The translations under genes and the position numbers were made by a program. Of a stretch of 41,183 nt of DNA, positions 15,614 to 26,087 are shown piece by piece. The stretch comes from Microbacteriaceae bacterium PS02332 (lineage in GTDB: Bacteria > Actinomycetota > Actinomycetes > Actinomycetales > Microbacteriaceae): NCBI GenBank assembly GCA_029959645.1, contig JASCOJ010000009.1:1-41183 (forward strand), in the 5' to 3' direction. The notes beneath the pieces are model-generated. The model was not told the DNA's origin, ran no database searches, and worked only from the letters and a program-made list of their open reading frames with translations. Position 1 is the first letter of the stretch. Every line of letters starts with the position of its first letter.

Positions 15614-17497
15614 TCAGCGGCGGCGGCGTTGTTGCACCACGGGGGTCGCGGTCGTCTGCACGGCCGACCCCGAGTAGATGTACTCGACGTCCGCGGCGAA
15701 GTCGCGGAGCACCACCGCGCGCTTGATCGTGAGCTTCGGGGTCAGGTGGCCGGACGCCTCGCTCAACTCGGCGTCGAGGATCGTGAACGACCGCACGGAC
15801 TCCGCGCGGGACACGCGTGCGTTCGCCGCGTCCACCGCCTCCTGGACGGCCCGGTGCACCCGCTCGTCGCGCGTCGCGGCGGCCGGGGAGAGCGCGGGGT
15901 CGATCCCGCGGGCCGCGCACCAGCCGGGCAGCATGTCCCGGTCGAGCGTGACGATCGCGGCGACGAAGGGCTTCCCCTCGCCGACCACCACCACCTGCCC
16001 GACGAGCGGGTGTTCCCGGATCGCGTCCTCGAGCGGCGCGGGCGCGACGTTCTTGCCGCTCGCGGTGACGATGAGCTCCTTCGCCCGGCCGGTCACGGTG
16101 AGGACGCCGTCGCCGTCGAGGCGACCGAGGTCACCGGTGCGGAACCACCCGTCGCGGAACGCCGCCGCGGTGGCGTCCGGGTTCTGCCAGTAGCGGTCGA
16201 ACACGTCGACGCCGCGGATCAGGATCTCCTGGTCGTCGGCGATGCGGACGTCGACGCCCGGGAGTGCTCGCCCGACCGAGCCGATCCGGAGCTCCGCCGC
16301 GCGGTTCACGGTGGCCGGGGCGGTCGTCTCGGTCAGGCCGTAGCCCTCGAGGATGAGCACCCCGATCGACCGGAAGAAGTGCGAGAGGCGCGGGGAGAGC
16401 GGCGCGGACCCGCTGATCGCGTACCGCACCCGACCGCCGATGGCGTCACGGAGCTTGGCGTAGACGAGCCGGTCGAACAGCCGGAACCGCAGGGCGAGAC
16501 CGAGCGGGACGCGGCCGGCGGCCAGGGCCTCGGAGTGCGCGACCGCGGTGGCGGCGGCGGCTCGGAACACCCGGCCGCGACCGGCGAGGTCGGCCTTCTG
16601 CTCGGCCGAGTTGTAGATCTTCTCGAACACCCGCGGCACCGCGAGCAGGAACGTCGGCCGGAACGTCGAGACCGCACGCATGAGGTCCTTCGTGTCCGGC
16701 TCGTGGCCGACCAGGGTGCCGGCGGAGATGCTCATCACCGCGATGAAGCGGGCGAAGACGTGGGCCATCGGGATGAAGAGCAGCGTGGAGGCCCCGGGCG
16801 CGATGACCTCGGGCATCGCCTCGGCGGCGCCCTCCACGGTCCCGGTGAAGTTGTCGTGCCGCAGGACGCACCCCTTCGGACGCCCCGTGGTGCCCGACGT
16901 GTAGATGATCGTCGCGTCGTCCTGACCGTGCACCGCGGCGGTCCGCGCGTCGAGGTCGGCGTCGCTGACGTCCTCGCCGAGGCGCGTGAGGTCGTCGAGG
17001 CCGCCGCCGTCGATCGTCCAGTGCTGCCCGAGGTGCGGCAGGTCCGCGGCGATGCCCGCAACCCGGCGCGCGTGCTCCTCCTGCTCGACCACGATCGCGA
17101 CCGCCTCGGAGTCGGCCAGGATGTACCGGACCTGGTCCGGGGAGCTCGTCTCGTAGACCGGGACGGACACGAGGCCCGCGGTCCAGATCGCGAAGTCGAC
17201 GAGCGTCCACTCGAGTCGCGTGCGGGACAGCACGGCGACGTGGGCACCCGGTGCGAGGCCGGCGGCGACGAAGCCCTTCGCGATGCCGCGGACGCGGGAC
17301 AGGACGTCGGCGGCCGGGATGCCCGTCCAGGTGTCGCCGCGCCGTTCGGCGAGGACCGGCCGGTCCGGGGTCAGTCGGGCCCGGTCGGCGAGCAGCCGGG
17401 CCGCGGAGCCGTGGTCGGGTGCCACCGGCCCGTCGTCGCGGCCGGCACCGCCGGCGGTTCGTGCGTCAGTGGTGCGCTGGGCGCGCTCGTCGTTCAC
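15614..17497 (-). CDS. fadD15: long-chain fatty-acid-CoA ligase, FadD15-like
   Basis: A 627-residue AMP-forming acyl-CoA synthetase that activates long-chain fatty acids with ATP and CoA. The P-loop-like YTSGTTGRPKG lies at 199-209, EGYGLTETTAP at 384-394, WFRTGDLG at 451-458, the hinge region TGRAKELIVTASGKNV at about 469-484, and the C-terminal catalytic-lysine segment LTPKLTIKR near 590. The C-terminus ends in a basic VVQQRRRR tail. The start is GTG at 17495-17497 with AAGGAG 7 bases upstream. Its position before a glucokinase, a PlsC-like acyltransferase and a class II DAHP synthase parallels the mycobacterial fadD15 (Rv2187) region. Confidence 0.95.
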   Translation of the reverse strand: MNDERAQRTTDARTAGGAGRDDGPVAPDHGSAARLLADRARLTPDRPVLAERRGDTWTGIPAADVLSRVRGIAKGFVAAGLAPGAHVAVLSRTRLEWTLVDFAIWTAGLVSVPVYETSSPDQVRYILADSEAVAIVVEQEEHARRVAGIAADLPHLGQHWTIDGGGLDDLTRLGEDVSDADLDARTAAVHGQDDATIIYTSGTTGRPKGCVLRHDNFTGTVEGAAEAMPEVIAPGASTLLFIPMAHVFARFIAVMSISAGTLVGHEPDTKDLMRAVSTFRPTFLLAVPRVFEKIYNSAEQKADLAGRGRVFRAAAATAVAHSEALAAGRVPLGLALRFRLFDRLVYAKLRDAIGGRVRYAISGSAPLSPRLSHFFRSIGVLILEGYGLTETTAPATVNRAAELRIGSVGRALPGVDVRIADDQEILIRGVDVFDRYWQNPDATAAAFRDGWFRTGDLGRLDGDGVLTVTGRAKELIVTASGKNVAPAPLEDAIREHPLVGQVVVVGEGKPFVAAIVTLDRDMLPGWCAARGIDPALSPAAATRDERVHRAVQEAVDAANARVSRAESVRSFTILDAELSEASGHLTPKLTIKRAVVLRDFAADVEYIYSGSAVQTTATPVVQQRRRR

Positions 17498-17582
17498 GGC
17501 AACTCCTTCGTCGACCGGTCCGGTTCCGACCGCACTCGTCGTCGAGCGGGGTCCACCTCAGCATATGACCGGTCGTCGCGCG

Positions 17583-17612
17583 TTCGGTGAGGACCGGTCG
17601 AGCCGGTAGGCT
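17583..17612 (+). promoter_or_regulatory. promoter for the glucokinase gene, probably leaderless
   Basis: TTCGGT (17583-17588) and TAGGCT (17607-17612) are spaced by 18 bases. Transcription from this -10 would begin at or next to the GTG at 17621, and no Shine-Dalgarno sequence precedes either possible start. Confidence 0.5.
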
Positions 17613-17620
17613 CCATGCTC

Positions 17621-18574
17621 GTGCATGCCATCGGAATCGACATCGGGGGCACCAAGATCGCGGGAGCGGTCGTCACGGAGCTCGGTGAGATCCTCGCCGA
17701 GGACCGCGTCGCCACGAACGCTGCGGACCCAGTCGCCATGCTCGACGACGTCGTGACCATGGTGGAGCGGCTGCGTGCCCAGCACCAGGTCGGCGCGGTC
17801 GGCGTCGCGGCCCCCGGGTTCATCGACGCCTCGCAGTCGATCGTCTACTACACGCCCAACATCCGGTGGCGGAACGAGCCCCTGCGGCAGCAGCTCCAGG
17901 AGCGCCTCGGCGACCTGCACATCACGGTCGACAACGACGCGAACGCGGCCGGGTGGGCGGAGTTCCGGTTCGGCGCCGGACGGCTCGTGTCCGACATGAC
18001 GATGCTCACGATCGGCACCGGGGTCGGCGGCGCGATCGTCACCGAGGACCGCCTGTTCCGCGGCGGCTTCGGCACCGGCGGCGAGATCGGCCACCTCCGG
18101 ATCGTGCCGAACGGCCTGCCCTGCGGCTGCGGCGCCCGCGGCTGCATCGAGCAGTACGGCTCCGGTCGCGCCCTGCAGCGCATGGCGAACGACGTCGCGG
18201 ACGCCGGTGGCATCGGCTCGGCCCTCGCCGACGCGCGCGCGGCGAACGGCGGCCAGCTCGACGGGGCGATCGTCGGCGACCTCATCCTCGCCGACGACCC
18301 GGGCGCCCTCGCGGCCCTGCGCCGGCTCGGACGGCACCTCGGCGAGGCCTGCGCGTCGCTGTCCGCGGTGCTCGACCCGCAGCTGTTCGTCTTCGGCGGC
18401 GGCGTCGCGAGCGCGGGGGACCGCCTCCTCGAGCCGATCAAGCAGGCGTACCTCGGCAACCTGCCGGCCCGCGGTTACCACCCGGAGCCCGACTTCGTGA
18501 TCGCCGAGCTCGTCAACGACGCCGGCGTCGTGGGCGCCGCCGACCTCGCCCGCATCCACGCCCGTACGGCCTGA
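17621..18574 (+). CDS. glk: ROK-family glucokinase
   Basis: About 317 residues (319 if the ATG at 17615 is used; I prefer GTG 17621 because of the -10 position). It has the ASKHA sugar-kinase fold: phosphate-1 motif IDIGGTK at the N-terminus, catalytic aspartate in VDNDANAAGWAE, GGEIGH and the ROK zinc site CGCGARGCIEQYGSG with its three cysteines. It phosphorylates glucose to glucose-6-phosphate in the cytoplasm; ATP as donor is the default assumption, since polyphosphate preference cannot be read here. An equivalent glucokinase sits next to plsC near the DAHP-synthase/pknL region in corynebacteria. The DNA-binding domain of ROK repressors is absent, so it is an enzyme. Confidence 0.95.
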   Translation: MHAIGIDIGGTKIAGAVVTELGEILAEDRVATNAADPVAMLDDVVTMVERLRAQHQVGAVGVAAPGFIDASQSIVYYTPNIRWRNEPLRQQLQERLGDLHITVDNDANAAGWAEFRFGAGRLVSDMTMLTIGTGVGGAIVTEDRLFRGGFGTGGEIGHLRIVPNGLPCGCGARGCIEQYGSGRALQRMANDVADAGGIGSALADARAANGGQLDGAIVGDLILADDPGALAALRRLGRHLGEACASLSAVLDPQLFVFGGGVASAGDRLLEPIKQAYLGNLPARGYHPEPDFVIAELVNDAGVVGAADLARIHARTA

Positions 18575-18605
18575 CGCCCCCCCACCCCGAAGCACGGAGT
18601 CGACG

Positions 18606-19316
18606 ATGCTCTACTGGCTGCTGAAGAACTTCGTGCTCGGCCCGCTCATCCTCACGCTCTTCCGGCCCTGGGTCGTCGGGCGCGAGCACGTGCCGACCTC
18701 GGGCCCGGTGATCTTCGCGTCGAACCACGTGTCGTTCATCGACTCGGTGATCCTGCCGGCCGTGCTCGACCGCCGGCTGTCCTTCCTCGCGAAGAGCGAC
18801 TACTTCACCGGCCGTGGCCTGAAGGGGTGGGCGACGAAGACGTTCTTCAACGCCATCGGACAGCTGCCGATCGACCGCTCCGGCGGCAAGGCGTCCGAGG
18901 CGTCGCTGCGGACCGGCCTGCAGGTCCTCGCCCGTGGCGAACAGCTCGGCATCTACCCGGAGGGCACGCGGAGCCCGGACGGCACGCTGTACCGCGGCCG
19001 GACCGGCATCGCCCGCATGGTGCTCGAGGGGCGCGTGCTCGTCGTCCCCGTCGCCATGGTCGGCACGCGCGAGGTGCAGCAGATCGGCCAGAAGTTCCCG
19101 AAGTTCAAGCGGGTCGGCGTCGTGTTCGGCAAGCCGCTCGACTTCTCCCGCTTCGAGGGGCTCGAGACGGACCGGTTCATCCTCCGCAGCGTCACGGACG
19201 AGATCATGCACGAGCTGCGCGGGCTGTCCCGGCAGCAGTACGACGACGTGTACGCGACGAGCGTCAAGGAGCGGGCCACCGCGGCCAGGGAGACCGTCCT
19301 GCGTGCTCGTCCGTGA
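18606..19316 (+). CDS. PlsC-like 1-acyl-glycerol-3-phosphate acyltransferase
   Basis: A 236-residue membrane-associated acyltransferase. An N-terminal hydrophobic segment (about 3-20) precedes motif I NHVSFID (H41, D46) and motif III EGTRSPDG (119-126), the acyl-acceptor phosphate site; a hydrophobic VLVVPVAMVG strand follows. The family converts lysophosphatidate to phosphatidate, although members acting on other lysolipids exist. GGAG precedes the ATG at good distance, 31 bases after the glucokinase stop, so the two probably share a transcript. Its mycobacterial positional counterpart is Rv2182c. Confidence 0.92.
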   Translation: MLYWLLKNFVLGPLILTLFRPWVVGREHVPTSGPVIFASNHVSFIDSVILPAVLDRRLSFLAKSDYFTGRGLKGWATKTFFNAIGQLPIDRSGGKASEASLRTGLQVLARGEQLGIYPEGTRSPDGTLYRGRTGIARMVLEGRVLVVPVAMVGTREVQQIGQKFPKFKRVGVVFGKPLDFSRFEGLETDRFILRSVTDEIMHELRGLSRQQYDDVYATSVKERATAARETVLRARP

Positions 19317-19338
19317 CCGGCGGGGTGCGGCCGGACGG

Positions 19339-19392
19339 TAGGCTCGGACGGTCCCGTCACCCCGGCGGGACGTCGCCGGCACCCGGTGCCGG
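19339..19392 (+). promoter_or_regulatory. promoter and structured leader of the DAHP synthase gene
   Basis: TAGGCT (19339-19344), the same hexamer as before the glucokinase gene, is a -10 candidate. It is followed by two hairpins: GTCCCG/CGGGAC (19351-19371) and CCGGCA/TGCCGG (19376-19392). No aromatic leader peptide is visible in the leader, so classical attenuation is not supported. Confidence 0.4.
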
Positions 19393-19426
19393 TGGCAGCA
19401 CGCCCTGAGCTCCCGAGGTGCCGCCC

Positions 19427-20886
19427 GTGTCCGAGTCGATCGACTCCCTCGTCCTGCAGGACCCCGACGTGATCAGCGGCCTCGACCACTGGCGCACGCT
19501 CCCGATCAAGCAGCAGCCGACGTGGCCGGACCCGGCCGCGGCCGAGGCGGCGTCCGCTGAGATCGCGACGCTGCCCCCGCTCGTGTTCGCGGGCGAGGTC
19601 GACCAGCTCCGCGCCCGGCTCGCCGCGGCGGCCGAGGGCCGCGCCTTCCTGCTGCAGGGTGGTGACTGCGCCGAGACCTTCGCCGGTGCCACGGCCGACT
19701 CCATCCGCGACCGCGTCAAGACGATCCTCCAGATGGCCGTCGTGCTGACGTACGGCGCCTCGACCCCGGTCATCAAGATGGGCCGGATGGCCGGCCAGTT
19801 CGCCAAGCCCCGCTCGAGCGACCTCGAGACGCGCGGTGACGTGACGCTCCCCGCCTACCGCGGTGACATCGTCAACGGGTACGACTTCACGCCCGAGAGC
19901 CGCCAGGCCGACCCGCGCCGCCTGGTGCAGGGCTACCACACGGCCGCGTCGACGCTGAACCTCGTCCGCGCGTTCACGCAGGGCGGGTTCGCCGACCTCC
20001 GCCAGGTGCACTCCTGGAACAAGGGCTTCGCCTCGAACCCGGCGAACGCGCGCTACGAGCACCTCGCGCAGGAGATCGACCGCGCCATCCGCTTCATGGC
20101 CGCCTGCGGTGCCGACTTCGAGGCGCTGAAGAACGTCGAGTTCTACGCGTCGCACGAGGGCCTGCTCATGGACTACGAGCGGCCGATGACCCGGATCGAC
20201 TCGCGGTCCGGTCAGGCGTACGACACGTCCGGGCACTTCATCTGGATCGGTGAGCGCACGCGCGACCTCGACGGCGCGCACGTCGACTTCCTGTCGCGCG
20301 TCCGGAACCCCATCGGCGTCAAGCTCGGCCCGACGACGAGCGTCGACGACATGCGCGCCCTCATCGAGAAGCTCGACCCCGAGCGCGAGCCGGGCCGCCT
20401 GACCTTCATCACGCGGATGGGTGCCGGGAAGATCCGCGACGAGCTGCCGAAGCTCCTGGAGGCCGTGAAGGGCCTCGACGCGAACCCGCTGTGGGTGACC
20501 GACCCGATGCACGGCAACGGCCTCACCACGCCGAACGGCTACAAGACCCGTCGCTTCGACGACGTCGTGGACGAGGTCCTCGGGTTCTTCGAGGTGCACC
20601 GCGCCGCGGGCACGTACCCGGGCGGCATGCACGTCGAGCTCACCGGCGACGACGTCACCGAGTGCCTCGGCGGCTCGGAGCACATCGACGAGGCGACGCT
20701 CGCCACGCGGTACGAGTCGCTCTGCGACCCGCGTCTGAACCACATGCAGTCGCTCGAGCTCGCGTTCCTCGTCGCGGAGGAGCTCCGCGCGCACCCGCAG
20801 GGGCGCGGACCGGACGGGCGCGGCCCCGCCACGGGGCGGACGGGAGGCCCGGCACCGGCCGGTGACGGGCCTCCCGTCCGTCGTCG

Positions 20887-20899
<13 letters not shown>
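19427..20899 (+). CDS. aroG: class II 3-deoxy-7-phosphoheptulonate (DAHP) synthase
   Basis: First enzyme of the shikimate pathway, condensing phosphoenolpyruvate with erythrose-4-phosphate. Plant-like class II signatures are intact: LLQGGDCAE with metal ligand Cys (about 81), MAGQFAKPRS, YRGDIVNG, SHEGLLMDYE, GPTTS, TFITRMGAGKI, DPMHGN, MHVELTGDDVTECLGG and DPRLNHMQSLELAFLVAEELR. GTG 19427 is preferred over GTG 19418 because GAGG lies 8 bases before it, whereas it abuts the earlier codon; length is 490 aa. The last roughly 34 residues (from PQGRG) are low-complexity, overlap a perfect terminator hairpin and run 13 bases into the convergent kinase gene. This tail is probably not conserved enzyme sequence. 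Confidence 0.95.
20837..20880. terminator. bidirectional terminator between DAHP synthase and kinase genes
   Basis: A perfect 15-bp stem, CGGACGGGAGGCCCG (20837-20851) with its inverse at 20866-20880, and a loop that contains the palindrome CACCGGCCGGTG. It lies inside the 3' extension of the DAHP synthase frame and 7 bases from the kinase stop. Confidence 0.85.
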
Positions 20900-22938
<2,039 letters not shown>

Positions 22939-22945
22939 CAGCGGC

Positions 22946-22951
22946 ATTCTA
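22946..22951 (-). promoter_or_regulatory. -10 element (TAGAAT) of the kinase gene, leaderless start
   Basis: On the minus strand TAGAAT is followed by 7 bases and then the ATG at 22938. No Shine-Dalgarno sequence is present. This decides the kinase start in favour of 22938. No clear -35 is seen. Confidence 0.55.
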
Positions 22952-23014
22952 CGAACGGCCACCGTGCAGTCCCGAACCGGCGCACCGGTTCGTCACCAGA
23001 TCGCGACCTGTGGG

Positions 23015-24247
23015 TCAGAGGGTGTGGAGCCAGGTCGTCGCCGACTGCTCCCACTGCGCGTACGCCTTCGGGTAGGCGGAGAGCTGCACGGCCTGCGCAG
23101 CGTCGCTGAGCCCCATCGTCGACCAGCCCGGGATGTCGAGCAGCCCGCGGGTGCGACCGGTGTTCGGGTTCCGGGAGCCGCCGAAGAACAGCTCGGTCGC
23201 GTACGCCGGGTCGTGGAGCTGGGCCGGTGTGCCCCAGCCCTGGCTCGGCCGCTGCTGGAAGAGGCCGACCGAGTCCCGGTCGCCGTGGGCGAGGTTGCGG
23301 AGGCTCGACTCCTGCATCGCCGTCGCGAGCGCGATGACCAGCCCGCGCTCCGGGACGCCGAGGGACCGACCGACGCGGACGATCGTCGCGGCGTTGGTGC
23401 GCTGCTCGCTCGTGAGCGTCGGGCCGCTCGTCGGCAGGACGAGGGTCTTCCCCGCGTAGATCGTGCTCGTGTACGTGAGGCCGTTGGCCGCGAGCAGGGA
23501 CGCGACGGACACCCCGTGCGCCACGGCGATCGAGGCGATGGTGTCGCCGGTGCCGATCGTCACCGACCCGGACTGCTGCCGGGTGGGCGCGGCCGCGACA
23601 GGCGCCCCGGACGGGGCCGGCGCCGTGGTGGCCACGGTGGTGCCGCGTGAGGCGGACGGCACCGTGAGGGTCTGCCCCGGGTAGATGACGCTGCGCGGCG
23701 ACAGGTCGTTGGCGGTCAGGAGTGCCTGGGTGGCCACGCCGGCGCGGGCGGCGATGCCCGAGACGGTGTCGCCCTGCTTGACGTGGTAGCCGGCGGTCGC
23801 GGTGCTCGGCGCCGCGGCGGCGGCCACCGGAGTGGTCGCGAGGCGGAGGGTCTGCCCGGGGTGGATGATCGTGTTCCAGCCGAGGCCGTTGCGCACGAGG
23901 ATCTCCTGGGCCGAGAGGCCGTGCCGTGCCGCGATCGACGAGACGGTGTCGCCCTGCTGCACGGTGTAGGTGCTCGGAGCGGGGCGGGTGGCGACGACCG
24001 TGGTCGCCACCGTCGCGGCAGGACGCGCCAGTGCCGGCCGGAAGACGGGGCCGGAGCCGAGGTCGCGGTCCTGGTCGACGTGCCGTCGGTTCGTGCCGTC
24101 GTCGTCGTGCCGCGGTTCCGCGTGGGCGATCGGGCCGGTCAGGCCGGCGGTCACCGCGATCGTGCCGGCGAGGACGATGGGCATGGTCGCGAAGCGTGCG
24201 GATCGCGCCCGGCGAGCTGCCTCGTCGGTGGTCGTGTCCCTGTCCAC
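23015..24247 (-). CDS. secreted triple-LysM peptidoglycan hydrolase (lysozyme/transglycosylase-like)
   Basis: A 410-residue exported protein. Its signal sequence at about 22-43 ends in AHA-EP. Three LysM modules (about 93-137, 153-197, 227-272), each with YxVxxGDTxxxIA or equivalent, are joined by Ala/Thr/Pro linkers. The C-terminal domain (about 285-410) has a lysozyme-like fold signature: E313 in AMQESSL as likely catalytic acid and GLFQQRPSQGWGT (328-340), typical of actinobacterial muralytic domains. It probably cleaves peptidoglycan glycan strands at the cell surface. The start is GTG at 24245-24247 with AGGAG 7 bases upstream. It lies between the PASTA kinase and its likely Rv2175c-like substrate, an insertion relative to mycobacteria. 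Confidence 0.92.
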   Translation of the reverse strand: MDRDTTTDEAARRARSARFATMPIVLAGTIAVTAGLTGPIAHAEPRHDDDGTNRRHVDQDRDLGSGPVFRPALARPAATVATTVVATRPAPSTYTVQQGDTVSSIAARHGLSAQEILVRNGLGWNTIIHPGQTLRLATTPVAAAAAPSTATAGYHVKQGDTVSGIAARAGVATQALLTANDLSPRSVIYPGQTLTVPSASRGTTVATTAPAPSGAPVAAAPTRQQSGSVTIGTGDTIASIAVAHGVSVASLLAANGLTYTSTIYAGKTLVLPTSGPTLTSEQRTNAATIVRVGRSLGVPERGLVIALATAMQESSLRNLAHGDRDSVGLFQQRPSQGWGTPAQLHDPAYATELFFGGSRNPNTGRTRGLLDIPGWSTMGLSDAAQAVQLSAYPKAYAQWEQSATTWLHTL

Positions 24248-24337
24248 GGTCGTACTCCTGTCGTTGCCTGTGCCGGCGGTCGTGCTGTCGACGTCGCCGT
24301 GCCGCCCGTCCGCCCAGGTGGGCGCTCAGGTCGCTCC

Positions 24338-24366
24338 ACGGTGACATGGTGCGATTCCCAAGTCAA
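24338..24366 (-). promoter_or_regulatory. promoter of the LysM hydrolase gene
   Basis: On the minus strand, TTGACT (24366 to 24361) is a near-consensus -35, followed after 17 bases by CACCGT (24343 to 24338). This gives a leader of roughly 80 bases. The -10 is weak, which would suit activator dependence. Confidence 0.5.
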
Positions 24367-24386
24367 CCAGAGCGCCGCACGGGGCG

Positions 24387-24404
24387 CGTGTGACTCGTGT
24401 GACC
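24387..24404. promoter_or_regulatory. 9-bp tandem direct repeat, MtrA-box-like
   Basis: On the minus strand the two units begin at 24403 and 24394 and read GTCACACGA then GTCACACG(C), 20 bases upstream of the hydrolase -35. Direct repeats of GTCACA-type 9-mers have been described as binding sites of the actinobacterial response regulator MtrA, which controls cell-wall hydrolases. The match to MtrA is inference. Confidence 0.4.
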
Positions 24405-24492
24405 AGTGGGAGGGGTGTTCTCTGCGCGGTCATGACGACGACTCCCGGTGTCGACGCTGTCCGGATGCCCCGGGCTCTGGCACCATGGGCTT

Positions 24493-24849
24493 GTGTCTGC
24501 CACATCCTCCGGAGACGAGACCCTGTCCGAACGTTGGCTCACCGTGCCCGACCTGGTCGACCTGCTCGGGGTGAGCCCCGGCCGCGTCCACCGCCTGTTC
24601 GAGCAGCGCACCCTGCTGCCGGCCCGGGTCGACGGTGTGCTCCGCGTGCCGTCCGAGTTCCTCGACGGCACCGAGCCGCTGCCCGAGGTCCGCGGGACCC
24701 TCACGGTGCTGTCCGACAACGGCTTCACCGACGACGAGGCGGTGCGGTGGATGCTCGGCGTCGACGACGCCCTCGGCACGAGCCCGATCGCAGCGCTGCG
24801 CGCCGGCCGCAAGGCCGAGGTGCGCCGCGTCGCGCAGTCGCTCCTCTAA
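24493..24849 (+). CDS. Rv2175c-like small winged-helix DNA-binding protein
   Basis: A 118-residue protein starting at GTG 24493, an apparently leaderless or short-leader start; longer in-frame starts lack support. It has a Ser/Thr-rich N-terminus (SATSSGDETLS), a helix-turn-helix of the MerR-like/excisionase type (WLTVPDLVDLLGVSPGRVHRLFEQRTLLPARVDGVLRVPSEFL, about 14-56), and a C-terminal helical domain (GFTDDEAVRWMLGVDDALGTSPIAALRAGRKAEVRR). In M. tuberculosis the homologue Rv2175c is phosphorylated on its N-terminus by PknL, which abolishes DNA binding; the Thr-containing tail here would be the analogous target. The gene points away from the kinase and converges with the polyprenyl synthetase gene. 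DNA targets are unknown. Confidence 0.88.
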   Translation: MSATSSGDETLSERWLTVPDLVDLLGVSPGRVHRLFEQRTLLPARVDGVLRVPSEFLDGTEPLPEVRGTLTVLSDNGFTDDEAVRWMLGVDDALGTSPIAALRAGRKAEVRRVAQSLL

Positions 24850-24877
24850 GCGGGAACTGCTCGCGGGCGCGCCGCCG

Positions 24878-24923
24878 CTCCGCTCCGGCGGATCGGCGCG
24901 CTCCGCTCCGGCGGACCGGCGCG
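24878..24923. repeat. two tandem 23-bp hairpin-forming repeats
   Basis: Units 24878-24900 and 24901-24923 differ at one base (T or C in GGAtCGG/GGAcCGG). Each contains TCCGC-TCCG-GCGGA, so each can fold into a small hairpin. They lie 29 bases after the Rv2175c-like stop and may act as its terminator. Confidence 0.65.
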
Positions 24924-24927
24924 GCCC

Positions 24928-24978
24928 ACTCAGGCGGACAGCCCGCTCAGGCGGACAGCCCGCTCAGGCGGACCGGCG
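24928..24978. repeat. three tandem 17-bp repeats overlapping the polyprenyl synthetase stop codon
   Basis: Units (A/G)CTCAGGCGGACAGCCC at 24928-24944 and 24945-24961 are followed by a partial third at 24962-24978, which contains the last codons and stop of the minus-strand polyprenyl synthetase gene. The upstream units therefore look like re-duplications of the gene's 3' end. Confidence 0.7.
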
Positions 24979-26082
24979 GCTCACGGCGTCCGCGAGTGAC
25001 GCGAGCTGGTCGCGCGCCGACGGGCTGAGCGGCGCCGCCTCGAGGGCGGCCTTCGCGCGCTGCACGTGCCGGTCGATCGACCGTTCCACCGCGGCGACGG
25101 CTCCCGACTCGGTCAGCGTCGCCCGGAGCATCTGCACCTGGTCGTCGTCGAGGTCCGGGTCACCGAGCAACTCGTCGAGCAGTTGCCGTGCCCCGACGGG
25201 CAGGGACTTCCGCGCCGTGGCGACGAGGACGGTGCGCTTGCCCTCGCGGAGGTCGTCGCCGGCGGGCTTGCCGGTGAGCTCCGGGTCGCCGAAGACACCG
25301 AGCATGTCGTCGCGCAGCTGGTAGGCCACGCCGAGCGGCAGGCCGAACGAGCGGAGCCCCTCGAGCTGGTTCGCGCTGGCGCCCGCGATGAGTGCGCCGA
25401 TGAGCAGCGGGGCCTCGACCGAGTACTTCGCCGACTTGAAGACGATGACGCGCTGGGCCCGGACGACGTGTTCAGCGTCGTCGACCGTCGGCCAGGCGGT
25501 CTCCTCGTGGACGTCGAGGTACTGACCGGCCGTGACGTCGAGGCGCATCGTGTGGAACTCCTGGCGCACGATGCGGGCGCGCACCGGGTCGAGGAGCGCG
25601 AGTGCCTCGTCGAACACCGAGTCGGCCAGCGAGAGCAGCAGGTCCCCGAGCAGCAGCGCGGCGTTCGTGCCGTACAGCGCACGGTCGCCGACCCACCCGG
25701 AGTCACCGTGCAGGGCCTCGAAGCGCCGGTGCGCGGCCGGTCGGCCTCGACGGGTGTCCGACCGGTCCATGATGTCGTCGTGCACGAGGGCCGCCGCGTG
25801 GAATACCTCGAGGGCTGCGGCAGCGGTGACGATCGCCTCGGCCGTGGTCTGGCGTGACCCCTCGGACAGCGGGTCGAACGAACCGCTGCGACCCGCGACG
25901 GACTGCCAGCCCCAGTAGCAGAACAGCGCCCGGAAGCGCTTGCCGCCGCTGAGGAGGTCGCGTGCGAACGTGTCGAACGGGACGAGGTCCGGACTGATCG
26001 CCACCAGGCGGTCGCGCTGCTCGTCGAGCGCCCGTTCGATCCGCGCGGAGACGAGGTCCACTAATCGCGTACTCTCAGCCAC
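24964..26082 (-). CDS. idsA: trans-polyprenyl diphosphate synthase (IspA/IdsA family)
   Basis: A 372-residue class I prenyltransferase that elongates allylic diphosphates with isopentenyl diphosphate. GGKRFR (46-51) binds IPP, the first Asp-rich motif is DDIMD (102-106), and the second is DDMLGVFGD beginning at D258-D259, followed by GKPAGDDLREGKRT. Chain length cannot be fixed from sequence; in mycobacteria the positional homologue idsA2 is next to the Rv2175c region. Start GTG 26080-26082: TAAGGT lies 7 bases upstream as a -10 and AAGGA overlaps the spacer, so a leaderless start is likely. In-frame sequence upstream of this start is open to 27123 but is non-coding in character. Confidence 0.93.
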   Translation of the reverse strand: MAESTRLVDLVSARIERALDEQRDRLVAISPDLVPFDTFARDLLSGGKRFRALFCYWGWQSVAGRSGSFDPLSEGSRQTTAEAIVTAAAALEVFHAAALVHDDIMDRSDTRRGRPAAHRRFEALHGDSGWVGDRALYGTNAALLLGDLLLSLADSVFDEALALLDPVRARIVRQEFHTMRLDVTAGQYLDVHEETAWPTVDDAEHVVRAQRVIVFKSAKYSVEAPLLIGALIAGASANQLEGLRSFGLPLGVAYQLRDDMLGVFGDPELTGKPAGDDLREGKRTVLVATARKSLPVGARQLLDELLGDPDLDDDQVQMLRATLTESGAVAAVERSIDRHVQRAKAALEAAPLSPSARDQLASLADAVSRRSA

Positions 26083-26087
26083 GGTCC

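Noticed and set aside
19345-19426. Attenuator with aromatic leader peptide before DAHP synthase
   Set aside because: Hairpins exist but none of the frames shows a start followed by Phe, Tyr or Trp codons and a stop.
24248-24345. c-di-AMP (ydaO) riboswitch before the LysM hydrolase
   Set aside because: Such riboswitches precede wall-hydrolase genes in actinobacteria, but the predicted leader is only about 80 bases and I see none of the conserved elements.
24387-24404. CRP/GlxR-type site suggested by two TGTGA half sites
   Set aside because: The halves are in direct, not inverted, orientation, so a CRP-type dimer would not fit.
24878-24978. CRISPR array
   Set aside because: Units are contiguous tandem repeats without unique spacers, and no cas genes are present.
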